Positions 1 through 10,927 of a DNA stretch of 64,000 nt are shown here, in pieces (position 1 is the first letter of the stretch; every line of letters begins with the position of its first letter). This DNA is from Alistipes sp. CAG:831 (lineage in GTDB: Bacteria; Bacteroidota; Bacteroidia; Bacteroidales; UBA932): positions 67,148 to 131,147 of the forward strand of contig HF990410.1 of the NCBI GenBank assembly GCA_000432775.1, written 5' to 3'. The position numbers and the translations under genes were made by a program. The notes beneath the pieces are model-generated. The model was not told the origin of the DNA, made no database searches, and saw only the letters and a list, made by a program, of their open reading frames with translations.

Positions 1-500
1 CTCAATCCTCATCTGGCCGAGCAGCCTGACTACAAGCATAAGCTCTGGGATCACGTGCAGTTCATCGCCGGCTTTGACCTGGATGTGGACTCGCCCTATC
101 CTATGCCTACCAAGGAAGATTTTTCCACCCCTCCTGACATAGTACCTATGCCGAAGGAGCCGCTGGCCGCCGCTCATTACGGCCGCAACATACAGAACAT
201 GATAAAGGTCATCGCCGCCATGCCCGAGGACGAGACCCGCGACCGGATGATAAAGTCCATGGCCGTGTATATGAGGCAGCAGTATCTGATATGGAACAAG
301 GATTCCGTTTCGGACGAGACTATCTTCAAGGATATAGAGAGACTTTCCGGCGGTACGCTCAAGGTGCCGGAGCACATACATCTGGAAAGTGTTTCCGACA
401 AGGAGAAATTTACCCGGCCGGGTATGATTCTGCCTACCGGGAACCAGCCCGGCCGCAATCAGTTCAGGCCGCAGGGACGCAATAAGAACAAGAAGAACAA

Positions 501-519
<19 letters not shown>
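1..519 (+). CDS. DUF4290 family protein, 5' end cut by the window
   Basis: The reading frame is open from base 1, so the true start lies outside the window. What remains are about 172 codons, including the segment PDYKHKLWDH and the DVDSPYP motif that I associate with the Bacteroidota-specific DUF4290 family. Function is unknown. The C-terminus is a low-complexity basic tail rich in Asn, Lys and Arg, which suggests nucleic-acid or membrane contact but proves nothing. Its last 19 bases overlap the ftsK start, so the two are probably translationally coupled. Confidence 0.8.
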
Positions 520-3167
<2,648 letters not shown>

Positions 3168-3179
3168 TGGTTTAGGAAA

Positions 3180-3887
3180 ATGAGAAAATTTAACAGGCAC
3201 TCCTTTATAATAATGTCAATATTCTGCCTCTGTCTCCTGTTGCCGGGACAGAGGGCGGCGGCCCAGGTTGCCTCCGGAAGCCGTGCGCCTAAGCCTGAAG
3301 AACTGCTCGACCGGATGAGGCAGGCTCTGGATGCGTTGGGCGCTGCTGAGTTTACTTTCGAGTTCCGTGCGGAGAACGGGGCAGGGGACCTGCTGGGGGA
3401 AGAGTCCGGAAGATTTATCGCGCAGGGAGAATGTTTCCGTCTGGAAAGCTCGGTGCTGACTGTTTACTGTGACGGGGTCTCAAAGTGGATATATGACGAG
3501 GGGGCTCAGGAGATTACGGTATTTCCGCATGATACGGCTTCTACGGACCCGGCAGAGAATCCTTTCGCTGTCCTGCGCAAGGCGCGTCCCGGGGACTACA
3601 CTTTCCGCGGACAGGTGCGCGGAACAGCAGCGCCTGTGGACGGGCAGGACGCATGGCAGCTGTCCATGGCCTCCAAGGACCGCAATGCGGCCTATATCCT
3701 GATAGAATTCACCATCTCACAGAAGACACTGCTGCCGGTGTCGATAGTGTATGAGAGCCGCAACGGAGACAAGTATGACCTGCGGATTCTGTCCGCAAGG
3801 GGACTCGGTGCATTGGCTCAGGAGGAGTGGACACCTCCGGAGAGCCTGCTGGAGAATCCGGAGGTCTACATTACGGATTTGCGTTGA
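3180..3887 (+). CDS. lolA: LolA-like outer-membrane lipoprotein carrier
   Basis: A 235-residue exported protein with a signal peptide ending near QRAAAQ. The body fits the LolA fold: an amphipathic beta-sheet protein that ferries lipoproteins from the inner to the outer membrane. Supporting features are the length, an early block of form LDRMRQAL..F.FEF, and the FTISQKTLLPVSIVYE segment typical of Bacteroidota LolA-like proteins. It sits 12 bp after ftsK, an arrangement I recall from other Bacteroidales. There is no lolB or lolCDE nearby. The call rests on overall pattern, so an uncharacterised LolA-superfamily carrier is the alternative. Confidence 0.78.
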   Translation: MRKFNRHSFIIMSIFCLCLLLPGQRAAAQVASGSRAPKPEELLDRMRQALDALGAAEFTFEFRAENGAGDLLGEESGRFIAQGECFRLESSVLTVYCDGVSKWIYDEGAQEITVFPHDTASTDPAENPFAVLRKARPGDYTFRGQVRGTAAPVDGQDAWQLSMASKDRNAAYILIEFTISQKTLLPVSIVYESRNGDKYDLRILSARGLGALAQEEWTPPESLLENPEVYITDLR

Positions 3888-3915
3888 TTGATTCCGGTTT
3901 CCGGACCTGCTGATA

Positions 3916-4530
3916 CTATACCAGTCCGGCTGTGTGAAGGACTTCCCGGATGGAGGGATAGCTCTGGCTGGCGTAGTTGCCGATTTCTCCGGCAGGGACC
4001 CAGGCTGTCCGGGTGATGCCCTCCTCTGTCTGAGGTTTTGTGGAGCACGGCTGCACGAGTTTCATCGCGTACCAGTGGGTGTGTTTCAGCACGAACTGGC
4101 CGTCGCGGCGGTAGGTGTGGTCGGTCACACAGATCAGCTGTCCTTCCTCAGGAGCAGGGATGCCTGTCTCCTCCATGACTTCCCGGATTGCGGTCTGGGC
4201 TACGTCCTCTCCCTTCTCTCTCTTCCCCTTGGGCAGATCCCAGATGCCGTTGCGCAGTATCAGCAGGTACTGTCCGTTGGAGTCGCGCACCAGACCTCCT
4301 GCGGCATCGATTTCAGTGAAGCGGGTGCGGAGGCGGTTGTAGGTGTCCTCGATATTCTGACAGAGGATGTAGAGACGGGAGATGCTCTCATTGGTATCAA
4401 TAGTCCTTATTGCTTCGGAGAGAGCTTCCTCGCCGTTGTCCACCATGATGACGGCTCCCGGGTCCTCGTCTCCGGGACGGTCCTCGCCGCAGAGGATGAG
4501 GGACCGCGAATTGAAGAAAATCGTTTTCAT
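3916..4530 (-). CDS. NUDIX hydrolase
   Basis: A 204-residue protein. The Nudix box GKREKGEDVAQTAIREVMEETG matches GX5EX7REUXEEXGU, so it should hydrolyse a nucleoside diphosphate linked to another moiety. About 75 residues precede the domain (KTIFFNSRSL, VDNGEEALSEAI), which is longer than minimal Nudix enzymes. The substrate cannot be read from the sequence. The gene converges with lolA (28 bp gap) and diverges from rubredoxin. Its start at 4530 gives MKTIFFN and leaves a short AT-rich divergent promoter region. Confidence 0.9.
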   Translation of the reverse strand: MKTIFFNSRSLILCGEDRPGDEDPGAVIMVDNGEEALSEAIRTIDTNESISRLYILCQNIEDTYNRLRTRFTEIDAAGGLVRDSNGQYLLILRNGIWDLPKGKREKGEDVAQTAIREVMEETGIPAPEEGQLICVTDHTYRRDGQFVLKHTHWYAMKLVQPCSTKPQTEEGITRTAWVPAGEIGNYASQSYPSIREVLHTAGLV

Positions 4531-4598
4531 GTTGCGAATTTAAAAATAAAAAAAGTACCTTAGCATTCCGGAATACATTTAATTTAAAATTTTACAGA

Positions 4599-4760
4599 AT
4601 GAAAAAGTACGAATGCACAGTGTGCCATTGGGTCTATGACCCTGCAACAGGAGATCCTGACAACGGAATAGCTCCCGGAACAGCATTTGAGGACCTTCCC
4701 GCCGACTGGGTATGCCCTCTTTGCGGAGTAGGAAAGGAAGACTTCGAACCGGTAGACTAA
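4599..4760 (+). CDS. rubredoxin
   Basis: A 53-residue electron carrier with the classic two Cys pairs, CTVC near residue 6 and CPLC near residue 39, that hold one Fe(Cys)4 centre. The DPATGDPDNGIAPGTAFEDLP block is diagnostic of type I rubredoxin. In anaerobes it passes electrons to rubrerythrin or oxygen-detoxifying oxidases. It is monocistronic: divergent from the NUDIX gene and closed by an intrinsic terminator 21 bp downstream. Confidence 0.96.
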   Translation: MKKYECTVCHWVYDPATGDPDNGIAPGTAFEDLPADWVCPLCGVGKEDFEPVD

Positions 4761-4781
4761 TTGTCTGTACTACTTTGAAAT

Positions 4782-4816
4782 AAAGGGACGTACCGTTTTG
4801 ACGGGCGTCCCTTTTT
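4782..4816 (+). terminator. intrinsic terminator after rubredoxin
   Basis: A 9-bp perfect stem (AAAGGGACG at 4782-4790 pairing with CGTCCCTTT at 4806-4814) with a 15-base loop that can pair further, followed by a short T-run. It separates rubredoxin from enolase. Confidence 0.85.
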
Positions 4817-4844
4817 CATAGCAGGCAAGAAACTGTCGGAAAAA

Positions 4845-4875
4845 TTGGCAAAATCCGGGTAATTGAGTATTTTTG
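4845..4875 (+). promoter_or_regulatory. Bacteroidota-type promoter of enolase
   Basis: A TTG at 4845-4847, 20 bp, then TATTTTTG at 4868-4875. This fits the Bacteroides -33/-7 consensus (TTG, N19-21, TAnnTTTG). Transcription would start near 4881, giving a leader of about 35 nt. It also rules out the upstream TTG codon at 4863 as the enolase start, because that lies inside the promoter. Confidence 0.75.
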
Positions 4876-4916
4876 CGCCCGAATTCAAGAAGGTTTTAAT
4901 TAAATACAGACGTATT

Positions 4917-6197
4917 ATGAAAATTAAAAGTATTCACGGCCGCGAGATTCTGGATTCACGCGGCAATCCTACAGTTGAAGTCGAAGTAGTACTTGAGTCC
5001 GGTGTACGCGGACGCGCATCTGTTCCCTCAGGAGCATCTACAGGTGAGCATGAGGCTCTCGAGCTCCGCGACGGTGACAAGAAGCGTTACGGCGGCAAGG
5101 GCGTGCTGAAGGCAGTAGAGAATATCAACAACGTCATCGCTCCCGCCCTCATCGGCTGGTCAGTTCTCGAGCAGCGTGCCATCGACCACAAGATGCTTGC
5201 CCTGGACGGCACCAAGACCAAATCCAACCTCGGAGCCAACGCCATCCTCGGCGTATCCCTCGCTGTGGCTCATGCAGCAGCAGCTTATCTGCACATGCCT
5301 CTCTACCGCTATATCGGTGGAACCAACACATATGTAATGCCTGTTCCGATGATGAACATCATCAACGGCGGCTCTCACTCTGACGCTCCTATAGCTTTCC
5401 AGGAGTTCATGATCCGTCCCGTAGGCGCTCCCTCTTTCCGTGAGGGTCTGCGCATGGGTGCCGAGGTCTTCCACGCTCTGAAGAAAGTGCTCCACGACCG
5501 TGGACTCAGCACAGCAGTAGGTGACGAGGGCGGTTTCGCTCCCGCACTCAACGGCACCGAGGACGCTATCGAGTCTATCCTCGCAGCCATCAAGGCAGCA
5601 GGTTACGAGCCCGGCAAGGACGTGAAGATCGGTATGGACTGCGCATCCTCCGAGTTCTACAAGGACGGTGTGTATGACTACACCATCTTCGAGGGTGACA
5701 AGGGTGTCAAGAGGACTTCCGACGAGCAGGTTGACTACCTCGAGAGCCTGATCAACAAGTATCCCATCGACTCTATCGAGGACGGTATGAGCGAGAACGA
5801 CTGGGAAGGCTGGAAGAAGCTGACCGACTGTATCGGCTCCCGCTGCCAGCTCGTGGGTGACGACCTCTTCGTAACCAACGTAGAGTTCCTGGCCAAGGGT
5901 ATCGAGAAGGGCTGCGCCAACTCCATCCTCATCAAGGTCAACCAGATCGGCTCCCTCAGCGAGACCCTCGACGCTATCGAGATGGCTCACCGTCACGGCT
6001 ACACCACAGTGACCTCGCACCGCTCCGGCGAGACCGAGGACGCCACCATCGCCGACATCGCAGTGGCCACCAACAGCGGTCAGATCAAGACCGGCTCCCT
6101 CAGCCGCTCCGACCGTATGGCCAAGTACAACCAGCTCCTCCGCATCGAGGAAGAGCTCGGCGACCTCGCAGTTTACGGCTACAGGCGCATCAAATAA
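4917..6197 (+). CDS. eno: enolase (phosphopyruvate hydratase)
   Basis: A 426-residue glycolytic enzyme converting 2-phosphoglycerate to phosphoenolpyruvate. The start is ATG 4917 (MKIKSIHGREILDSRGNPTVEVEV), not the in-frame upstream TTG that lies in the promoter. Visible are the SGASTGEHEALELRD loop, VGDEGGFAP with the catalytic Glu region, metal ligands in IGMDCASSEFY, SIEDGMSENDWEGW and LVGDDLFVTN, and the catalytic Lys and His in ILIKVNQIG and TSHRSGETED. Length is normal. It is monocistronic, with its own promoter and terminator. Confidence 0.98.
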   Translation: MKIKSIHGREILDSRGNPTVEVEVVLESGVRGRASVPSGASTGEHEALELRDGDKKRYGGKGVLKAVENINNVIAPALIGWSVLEQRAIDHKMLALDGTKTKSNLGANAILGVSLAVAHAAAAYLHMPLYRYIGGTNTYVMPVPMMNIINGGSHSDAPIAFQEFMIRPVGAPSFREGLRMGAEVFHALKKVLHDRGLSTAVGDEGGFAPALNGTEDAIESILAAIKAAGYEPGKDVKIGMDCASSEFYKDGVYDYTIFEGDKGVKRTSDEQVDYLESLINKYPIDSIEDGMSENDWEGWKKLTDCIGSRCQLVGDDLFVTNVEFLAKGIEKGCANSILIKVNQIGSLSETLDAIEMAHRHGYTTVTSHRSGETEDATIADIAVATNSGQIKTGSLSRSDRMAKYNQLLRIEEELGDLAVYGYRRIK

Positions 6198-6220
6198 CAA
6201 CGCGCATCACAACACGTCAG

Positions 6221-6253
6221 AAGCCGGTCCGTTTTGCGGGCCGGCTTTTTTGT
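6221..6253 (+). terminator. intrinsic terminator after enolase
   Basis: A GC-rich stem AGCCGGTCCG / CGGGCCGGCT around a TTTTG loop, followed by a T-run, 24 bp after the eno stop codon. Confidence 0.88.
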
Positions 6254-6266
6254 TATATGAAAAAAA

Positions 6267-6300
6267 ACGGCAGCCGTCCCGGATGGCGGGGGGCTGCCGT
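6267..6300 (-). terminator. terminator of the CoA-transferase gene
   Basis: A perfect 9-bp stem ACGGCAGCC (6267-6275) / GGCTGCCGT (6292-6300), flanked by an A-run on the left (6261-6267) and T's on the right. It can act in both directions. On the minus strand it lies 25 bp past the CoA-transferase stop. Confidence 0.8.
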
Positions 6301-6325
6301 TTTTCTGGCTTACTACTTAGGGCTT

Positions 6326-7630
6326 TTAGCCGATAAAGTGGTAGTGCGGTCCGAAGCGCTCGAAGGCGGCGCGGTCCAGCTCCTCCTGGTGGTCGGGATG
6401 GGCTACGCTGATGATGGCCTTGGCTCTCTCCTGGAGGGATTTGCCGTAGAGGTCGACTGCTCCGTACTCGGTCACGAACCAGTGGATGTGGTTGCGGGTG
6501 GTCACGACGCCGGCGCCGGGAGTGAGAATCGGGGCTATCTTGCTGACGCCCTTGTTGGTCACTGAGGGCATGGCGATGATGGCCTTGCCGCCCTTGGAGA
6601 GGGATGCTCCGTAGACGAAGTCAATCTGTCCGCCTACACCGGAGTAGAACTTGGTGCCGAGGGAGTCGGCGCATACCTGGCCGGTGAGGTCTACCTGCAG
6701 GGCTGAGTTGATGGCGGTCACCTTGGGGTTCTTGGCGATGACATAGGGGTCGTTGGTGTAGCCTACGTCCATCATGGCCACCATGGGGTTGTCGTCGATG
6801 AAGTCATAGACCTCCTGCGAACCCATGAGGAATGTCGATACCATCTTGCCTTTGTCGATGCCCTTCTCGGCTCCGTTGATGACACCTTTCTTTACGAGGG
6901 GCAGTACGCCGTCGGCGAACATCTCGGTGTGGATACCGAGGTTCTTGTGGTCGCCGAGCTGGGCGAGCACTGCGTTGGGGATGGCTCCGATACCCATCTG
7001 GAGGGTGGCTCCGTCCTCAATCAGGGCGGCGCAGTTGCGTCCGATAGCGGCCTCGATGGGGGAAGGCTCGGAGAAATGGGCGGGCTCCAGCTCTGAGTCG
7101 CACTCCACGAAGGTGTCGATCATCGACAGGGGGATGATGGCGTCACCCCATGCGCGGGGTACGTGCTTGTTTACCACTGCGATGACGTGCTTTGCGCACT
7201 CTACGGCTGCCAGTGAGGCGTCTACAGAGGTACCCATGGACACATAGCCGTGCTTGTCGGGGAGGGACACCTGGATCATGGCCACGTCGCAGGGCAGTAC
7301 GCCGCTGCGGTAGAGCCTCTGGGTCTCGCTCAGGAAGATGGGAATGTAGTCGGCATACCCGGCCTGAACGTTCTTGCGGACATTGCCTCCTACGAAGAAT
7401 GCCTGATGGAAGAAGATTCCCTCATATTTGGCATCGGTGTAGGGAGCGGGTCCCTCGGTGTGCAGGTGATGGATCTTCACGTCCCTGAGCTCACCGGCGT
7501 CACCTCTGCGGCAGAGGGCGTCGATCAGCACCTTGGGGGCTGCAGCCACACTGCTGAAATGAATATGGTCACCGGACTTCACGACCTTGACGGCCTCGTC
7601 CGCGCTTACAAAATGGATATCTTTGTGCAT
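6326..7630 (-). CDS. acetyl-CoA hydrolase/transferase family CoA-transferase
   Basis: A 434-residue protein of the acetyl-CoA hydrolase / 4-hydroxybutyrate or butyryl-CoA:acetate CoA-transferase family. The active-site Glu sits in GIHTEMFADG, which in this family forms the glutamyl-CoA intermediate. The glycine loop GATLQMGIGAIPNAV and the C-terminal FVTEYGAVDLYGKSLQERA block are typical. In a fermenting Bacteroidales the likely role is CoA transfer from succinyl- or butyryl-CoA to acetate, but the acyl group cannot be assigned from sequence alone. It is monocistronic and divergent from the beta-galactosidase gene. Confidence 0.9.
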   Translation of the reverse strand: MHKDIHFVSADEAVKVVKSGDHIHFSSVAAAPKVLIDALCRRGDAGELRDVKIHHLHTEGPAPYTDAKYEGIFFHQAFFVGGNVRKNVQAGYADYIPIFLSETQRLYRSGVLPCDVAMIQVSLPDKHGYVSMGTSVDASLAAVECAKHVIAVVNKHVPRAWGDAIIPLSMIDTFVECDSELEPAHFSEPSPIEAAIGRNCAALIEDGATLQMGIGAIPNAVLAQLGDHKNLGIHTEMFADGVLPLVKKGVINGAEKGIDKGKMVSTFLMGSQEVYDFIDDNPMVAMMDVGYTNDPYVIAKNPKVTAINSALQVDLTGQVCADSLGTKFYSGVGGQIDFVYGASLSKGGKAIIAMPSVTNKGVSKIAPILTPGAGVVTTRNHIHWFVTEYGAVDLYGKSLQERAKAIISVAHPDHQEELDRAAFERFGPHYHFIG

Positions 7631-7671
7631 ATTGTAGGTTATTGATAGTTAACTTCAAAATTAGCCGGATG

Positions 7672-7679
7672 CAAAGTTA
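7672..7679 (-). promoter_or_regulatory. -7 element of the CoA-transferase promoter
   Basis: On the minus strand the sequence is TAACTTTG, a perfect TAnnTTTG element, 42 bp upstream of the ATG. The -33 TTG is not clear. It lies back to back with the beta-galactosidase promoter. Confidence 0.6.
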
Positions 7680-7701
7680 AGAAAATTTGATAAAAACTTA
7701 C

Positions 7702-7709
7702 TAAATTTG
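7702..7709 (+). promoter_or_regulatory. -7 element of the beta-galactosidase promoter
   Basis: TAAATTTG, a perfect TAnnTTTG element, 28 bp before the ATG at 7738. No good -33 element is visible at the usual spacing, which is consistent with an activator-dependent glycan-utilisation gene, though that is inference. Confidence 0.55.
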
Positions 7710-7737
7710 TCTCAATAACAACATACACTTTGAGTAT

Positions 7738-10700
7738 ATGAAAAAGCTTACCGCAGTACTGTTGCTTACTATCGTCTCTTTCTGCGTCCCGCTTATGGCG
7801 CAGGACGCACGCTGCCCATGGCAGGATCCCGGTGTAAACCAGATAAACCGCGAGCCGATGCGGGCCCATTTCATCCCGTATATAAATGAAGATGCGGCAT
7901 TGCGCCAGTCGGCCATGCCTGACGCGGAGCGTTTTGCCCTGAACCCGGAGGCGGAACGCCGGATCTCTTTGGACGGAACATGGAAATTCTTGTATTCCAG
8001 GAACAATGCGGAATGTCCGGAAGATTTCTTCAGGACAGGATACAATACCCGTCGCTGGGATGATATAGAGGTGCCCGGAAGCTGGGAGCTGCAGGGCTTC
8101 GACGCGCCTATTTATACTGATACGCGCTATCCGTTTCCTCCGGACCCTCCATACGTGCCAGGGGACTACAATCCTGTAGGAGCCTATGTCCGGGAGTTCA
8201 CCCTGCCGCGCGGTTGGGAGGATATGGATGTGTTCCTGGATTTCGAAGGGGTGGAGTCGGCCTTCTACTGCTGGGTCAACGGCGAGTTTGCCGGGTATAG
8301 CGAGGACAGCCGCCTGCCGGCGCATTTCAATGTGACCGGGTTGCTGAAAAAGGGAAAGAACACTTTGGCAGTGAAAGTCTTCCGCTATAGTGACGGGTCT
8401 TATCTCGAGGGGCAGGACTATTGGCGCTACAGCGGTATAGAGCGGAGCGTGTACCTGTATGCGAGGCCGCAGAGCAGGGTGGAGGACTTCTTGTTGAGCG
8501 CTCCCCTTGTGCATGATTACAGGGACGGGGACTTTGCCCTCAGGCTGCTGCTGCACGGAGCGCAGGCCGGGCAGAAAGTGATGGTGAAGGTGATTGACCC
8601 TCAGGGAAATGTCATCCTCAGTGAGGACAGGACCCTCTCGGGACCGGCAGATACAGTGATGACAGTGTCCCGGATGTTCAGCGACGTGCTGCCCTGGAAC
8701 GCCGAGACCCCGAATCTGTATATGCTGACGGTAAGCCTGTCTGATTCCAGGGGCCAAAGCCTGGAGGCATTTGCCCATCCCTTCGGTTTCCGTACGGTGG
8801 AGATGTGGAACGGGCAGGTGCTGGTCAACGGAGTGCCGGTGCTGTTCAAGGGTGTGAACCGCCACGAACACAGTCCGGAGACTGGCCGTACTATCACGGT
8901 GGAAAGCATGCTGGAGGATATCCGGCTGATGAAGCAGTTCAATATCAATGCGGTGCGTAATTCTCACTATCCCAATAACTACCAGTGGTACTACCTCTGC
9001 GACAAATACGGTCTCTACCTTGTGGACGAGGCCAATCTCGAGACCCACGGCATGACCTTCCATCCCGACGGTACTTTGGCAGGCTATCCGGACTGGGAAG
9101 GAGCGTTCATCGAGCGTATGTCGCGGATGGTGGAGAGGGACCGGAATTTTACCAGCATAGTAATATGGTCTCTCGGCAACGAGGCCGGCTATGGCCCTAA
9201 TTTCGAGACCATCTATCACTGGACAAAACGCAGTGACCCTTCCCGTCCGGTGCAGTATGAGGGAGGCGGATACGAGGGAGTGTCGGATATCTACTGTCCT
9301 ATGTATGCGAGGATATGGGCTCTGCGCCGCCATGTCAACCAGAGGGATGCGAGACCGCTGATTCTTTGCGAGTATGCCCACTCGATGGGTAACAGTACGG
9401 GCAACCTGCAGGACTACTGGGACCTGATATACAAGTACGACCAGCTTCAGGGCGGATTTATCTGGGACTGGGTGGACCAGACTTTCGCCATCAAGGATGA
9501 GGATGGCCGGGACATTGCCGGTTACGGAGGGGACATGGGCTACGTCGGTGTGCCGAATGATTCCAATTTCTGCGCCAACGGTCTTGTGGCCGCGGACAGG
9601 AGTCTGCATCCCCATATCTGGGAGGTGAAGAAGGTGTACCAGTACGTGCATTTCGAGCCTGTGCCGTTTACTTCGGACAGGGTGATGGTGGTCAACCGTC
9701 ATGATTTCATTCCCCTGAGCCGTTACCGTCTGCGCTGGACAGTGGAGGCTGACGGCAGGACGTTCCGGGAGGGAGAGATGGATTTCCCGGATATCCCTGC
9801 CCGCAGCTCGGCCGAAGTGCCCCTGCCGATAGGGGAGCTGCCTCCTTTCAACGGGGAGTATTTCCTGAAAGTAGAGGCTGTGACGAGGGATGATGCCCCG
9901 ATGGTGCCGGCCGGCCATGTGGCTGCGATGGAGCAGTGGAGGCTGCCGGTGGAGAGGGCCCTGCCTGAGCCTGAGCGGCTGCAGGGTGTCTTGAAGGTGG
10001 AGCGCGGTGACGGAAAGGTGGCGCTTGTCGGCGACGGCGGCTTCCGTATGGTTTTCGGAACTGACGACGGAGAGATGAAGGAACTTGTGTACGGAGGGGA
10101 AAATATGATCTTAGAGGGGCTGAGGGCGAATTTCTGGAGGGCTCTCACGGACAATGACGTGGCATGCGGCACTCCCGGACGTTGCGCCATCTGGAAGGAT
10201 GCGGGGGACAATGTTGTCCTGAAGGATCTCGGAATAGAGGAGATGGCCGGCGGACAGCAGGTGAGAGTGTCCGTAATCTATGATATGCCTGAGCAGGAGA
10301 GTTCGCTGCAGGTCGATTATCTTGTCAGACCTGAAGGTGCGGTGAAGGTGACGATGCACTTTGTTCCAGGCCGTAAGCCTCTGCCCGAGATACCGGTTCT
10401 GGGTATGCGCATGGTCCTGCCGGCAGGGTATGACCGGATGACTTGGCTCGGACGCGGTCCTCAGGAGAACTACCCTGACCGTAAGACGGGGGCGGCTGTC
10501 GGACTCTACAGCGCCGGGGTATGGGAGCAGTTCCATCCTTACGTAAGGCCGCAGGAGACGGCCAACAAATGCGATGTGCGCTGGGCTGCGCTGCGGGATA
10601 CTTCCGGCAGGGGACTGCTGGTCATAGGGGAGGAACCGCTGAATGTAAGCGCATGGAATTTCCCTCTGGATGATATCGCTTACGTGCCTTTTGACACGGA

Positions 10701-10911
10701 GCGCCGTCACGGAGGCAGCATTGTCCCCAAGGATATGGTATGGCTCAATATCCTCCACCGTCAGACGGGAGTGGGCGGAGACAATACCTGGGGAGCGCAG
10801 GTACATTCTGAATATACCATCACGCCCCGTGAATGGGAATACAGTTTCACTCTTGTACCTCTCGGGGCCGGAAGTGATGCCTCGGAGATGGCAAGGAAAG
10901 TATGGTTTTGA
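7738..10911 (+). CDS. exported glycoside hydrolase family 2 beta-galactosidase
   Basis: A 1057-residue LacZ-like enzyme with an N-terminal signal peptide (ends near PLMAQD), so it probably works in the periplasm. Domain order: sugar-binding jelly roll (about 60-230), immunoglobulin-like, TIM barrel (about 340-620), second Ig-like domain, and a C-terminal beta-galactosidase small-chain domain (about 740-1030). The acid/base Glu is about residue 482 in SLGNEAGYG and the nucleophile Glu about 545 in LILCEYAHSMGN. Length matches large LacZ types. The GH63-like lipoprotein gene follows after 16 bp, pointing to joint degradation of a galactose-containing glycan. Confidence 0.93.
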   Translation: MKKLTAVLLLTIVSFCVPLMAQDARCPWQDPGVNQINREPMRAHFIPYINEDAALRQSAMPDAERFALNPEAERRISLDGTWKFLYSRNNAECPEDFFRTGYNTRRWDDIEVPGSWELQGFDAPIYTDTRYPFPPDPPYVPGDYNPVGAYVREFTLPRGWEDMDVFLDFEGVESAFYCWVNGEFAGYSEDSRLPAHFNVTGLLKKGKNTLAVKVFRYSDGSYLEGQDYWRYSGIERSVYLYARPQSRVEDFLLSAPLVHDYRDGDFALRLLLHGAQAGQKVMVKVIDPQGNVILSEDRTLSGPADTVMTVSRMFSDVLPWNAETPNLYMLTVSLSDSRGQSLEAFAHPFGFRTVEMWNGQVLVNGVPVLFKGVNRHEHSPETGRTITVESMLEDIRLMKQFNINAVRNSHYPNNYQWYYLCDKYGLYLVDEANLETHGMTFHPDGTLAGYPDWEGAFIERMSRMVERDRNFTSIVIWSLGNEAGYGPNFETIYHWTKRSDPSRPVQYEGGGYEGVSDIYCPMYARIWALRRHVNQRDARPLILCEYAHSMGNSTGNLQDYWDLIYKYDQLQGGFIWDWVDQTFAIKDEDGRDIAGYGGDMGYVGVPNDSNFCANGLVAADRSLHPHIWEVKKVYQYVHFEPVPFTSDRVMVVNRHDFIPLSRYRLRWTVEADGRTFREGEMDFPDIPARSSAEVPLPIGELPPFNGEYFLKVEAVTRDDAPMVPAGHVAAMEQWRLPVERALPEPERLQGVLKVERGDGKVALVGDGGFRMVFGTDDGEMKELVYGGENMILEGLRANFWRALTDNDVACGTPGRCAIWKDAGDNVVLKDLGIEEMAGGQQVRVSVIYDMPEQESSLQVDYLVRPEGAVKVTMHFVPGRKPLPEIPVLGMRMVLPAGYDRMTWLGRGPQENYPDRKTGAAVGLYSAGVWEQFHPYVRPQETANKCDVRWAALRDTSGRGLLVIGEEPLNVSAWNFPLDDIAYVPFDTERRHGGSIVPKDMVWLNILHRQTGVGGDNTWGAQVHSEYTITPREWEYSFTLVPLGAGSDASEMARKVWF

Positions 10912-10927
10912 TTTAATTTGATCCGAT

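Noticed and set aside
7639..9918. 759-codon antisense frame under the beta-galactosidase gene
   Set aside because: Open only because of GC codon bias in the sense gene; the product has no domain-like pattern.
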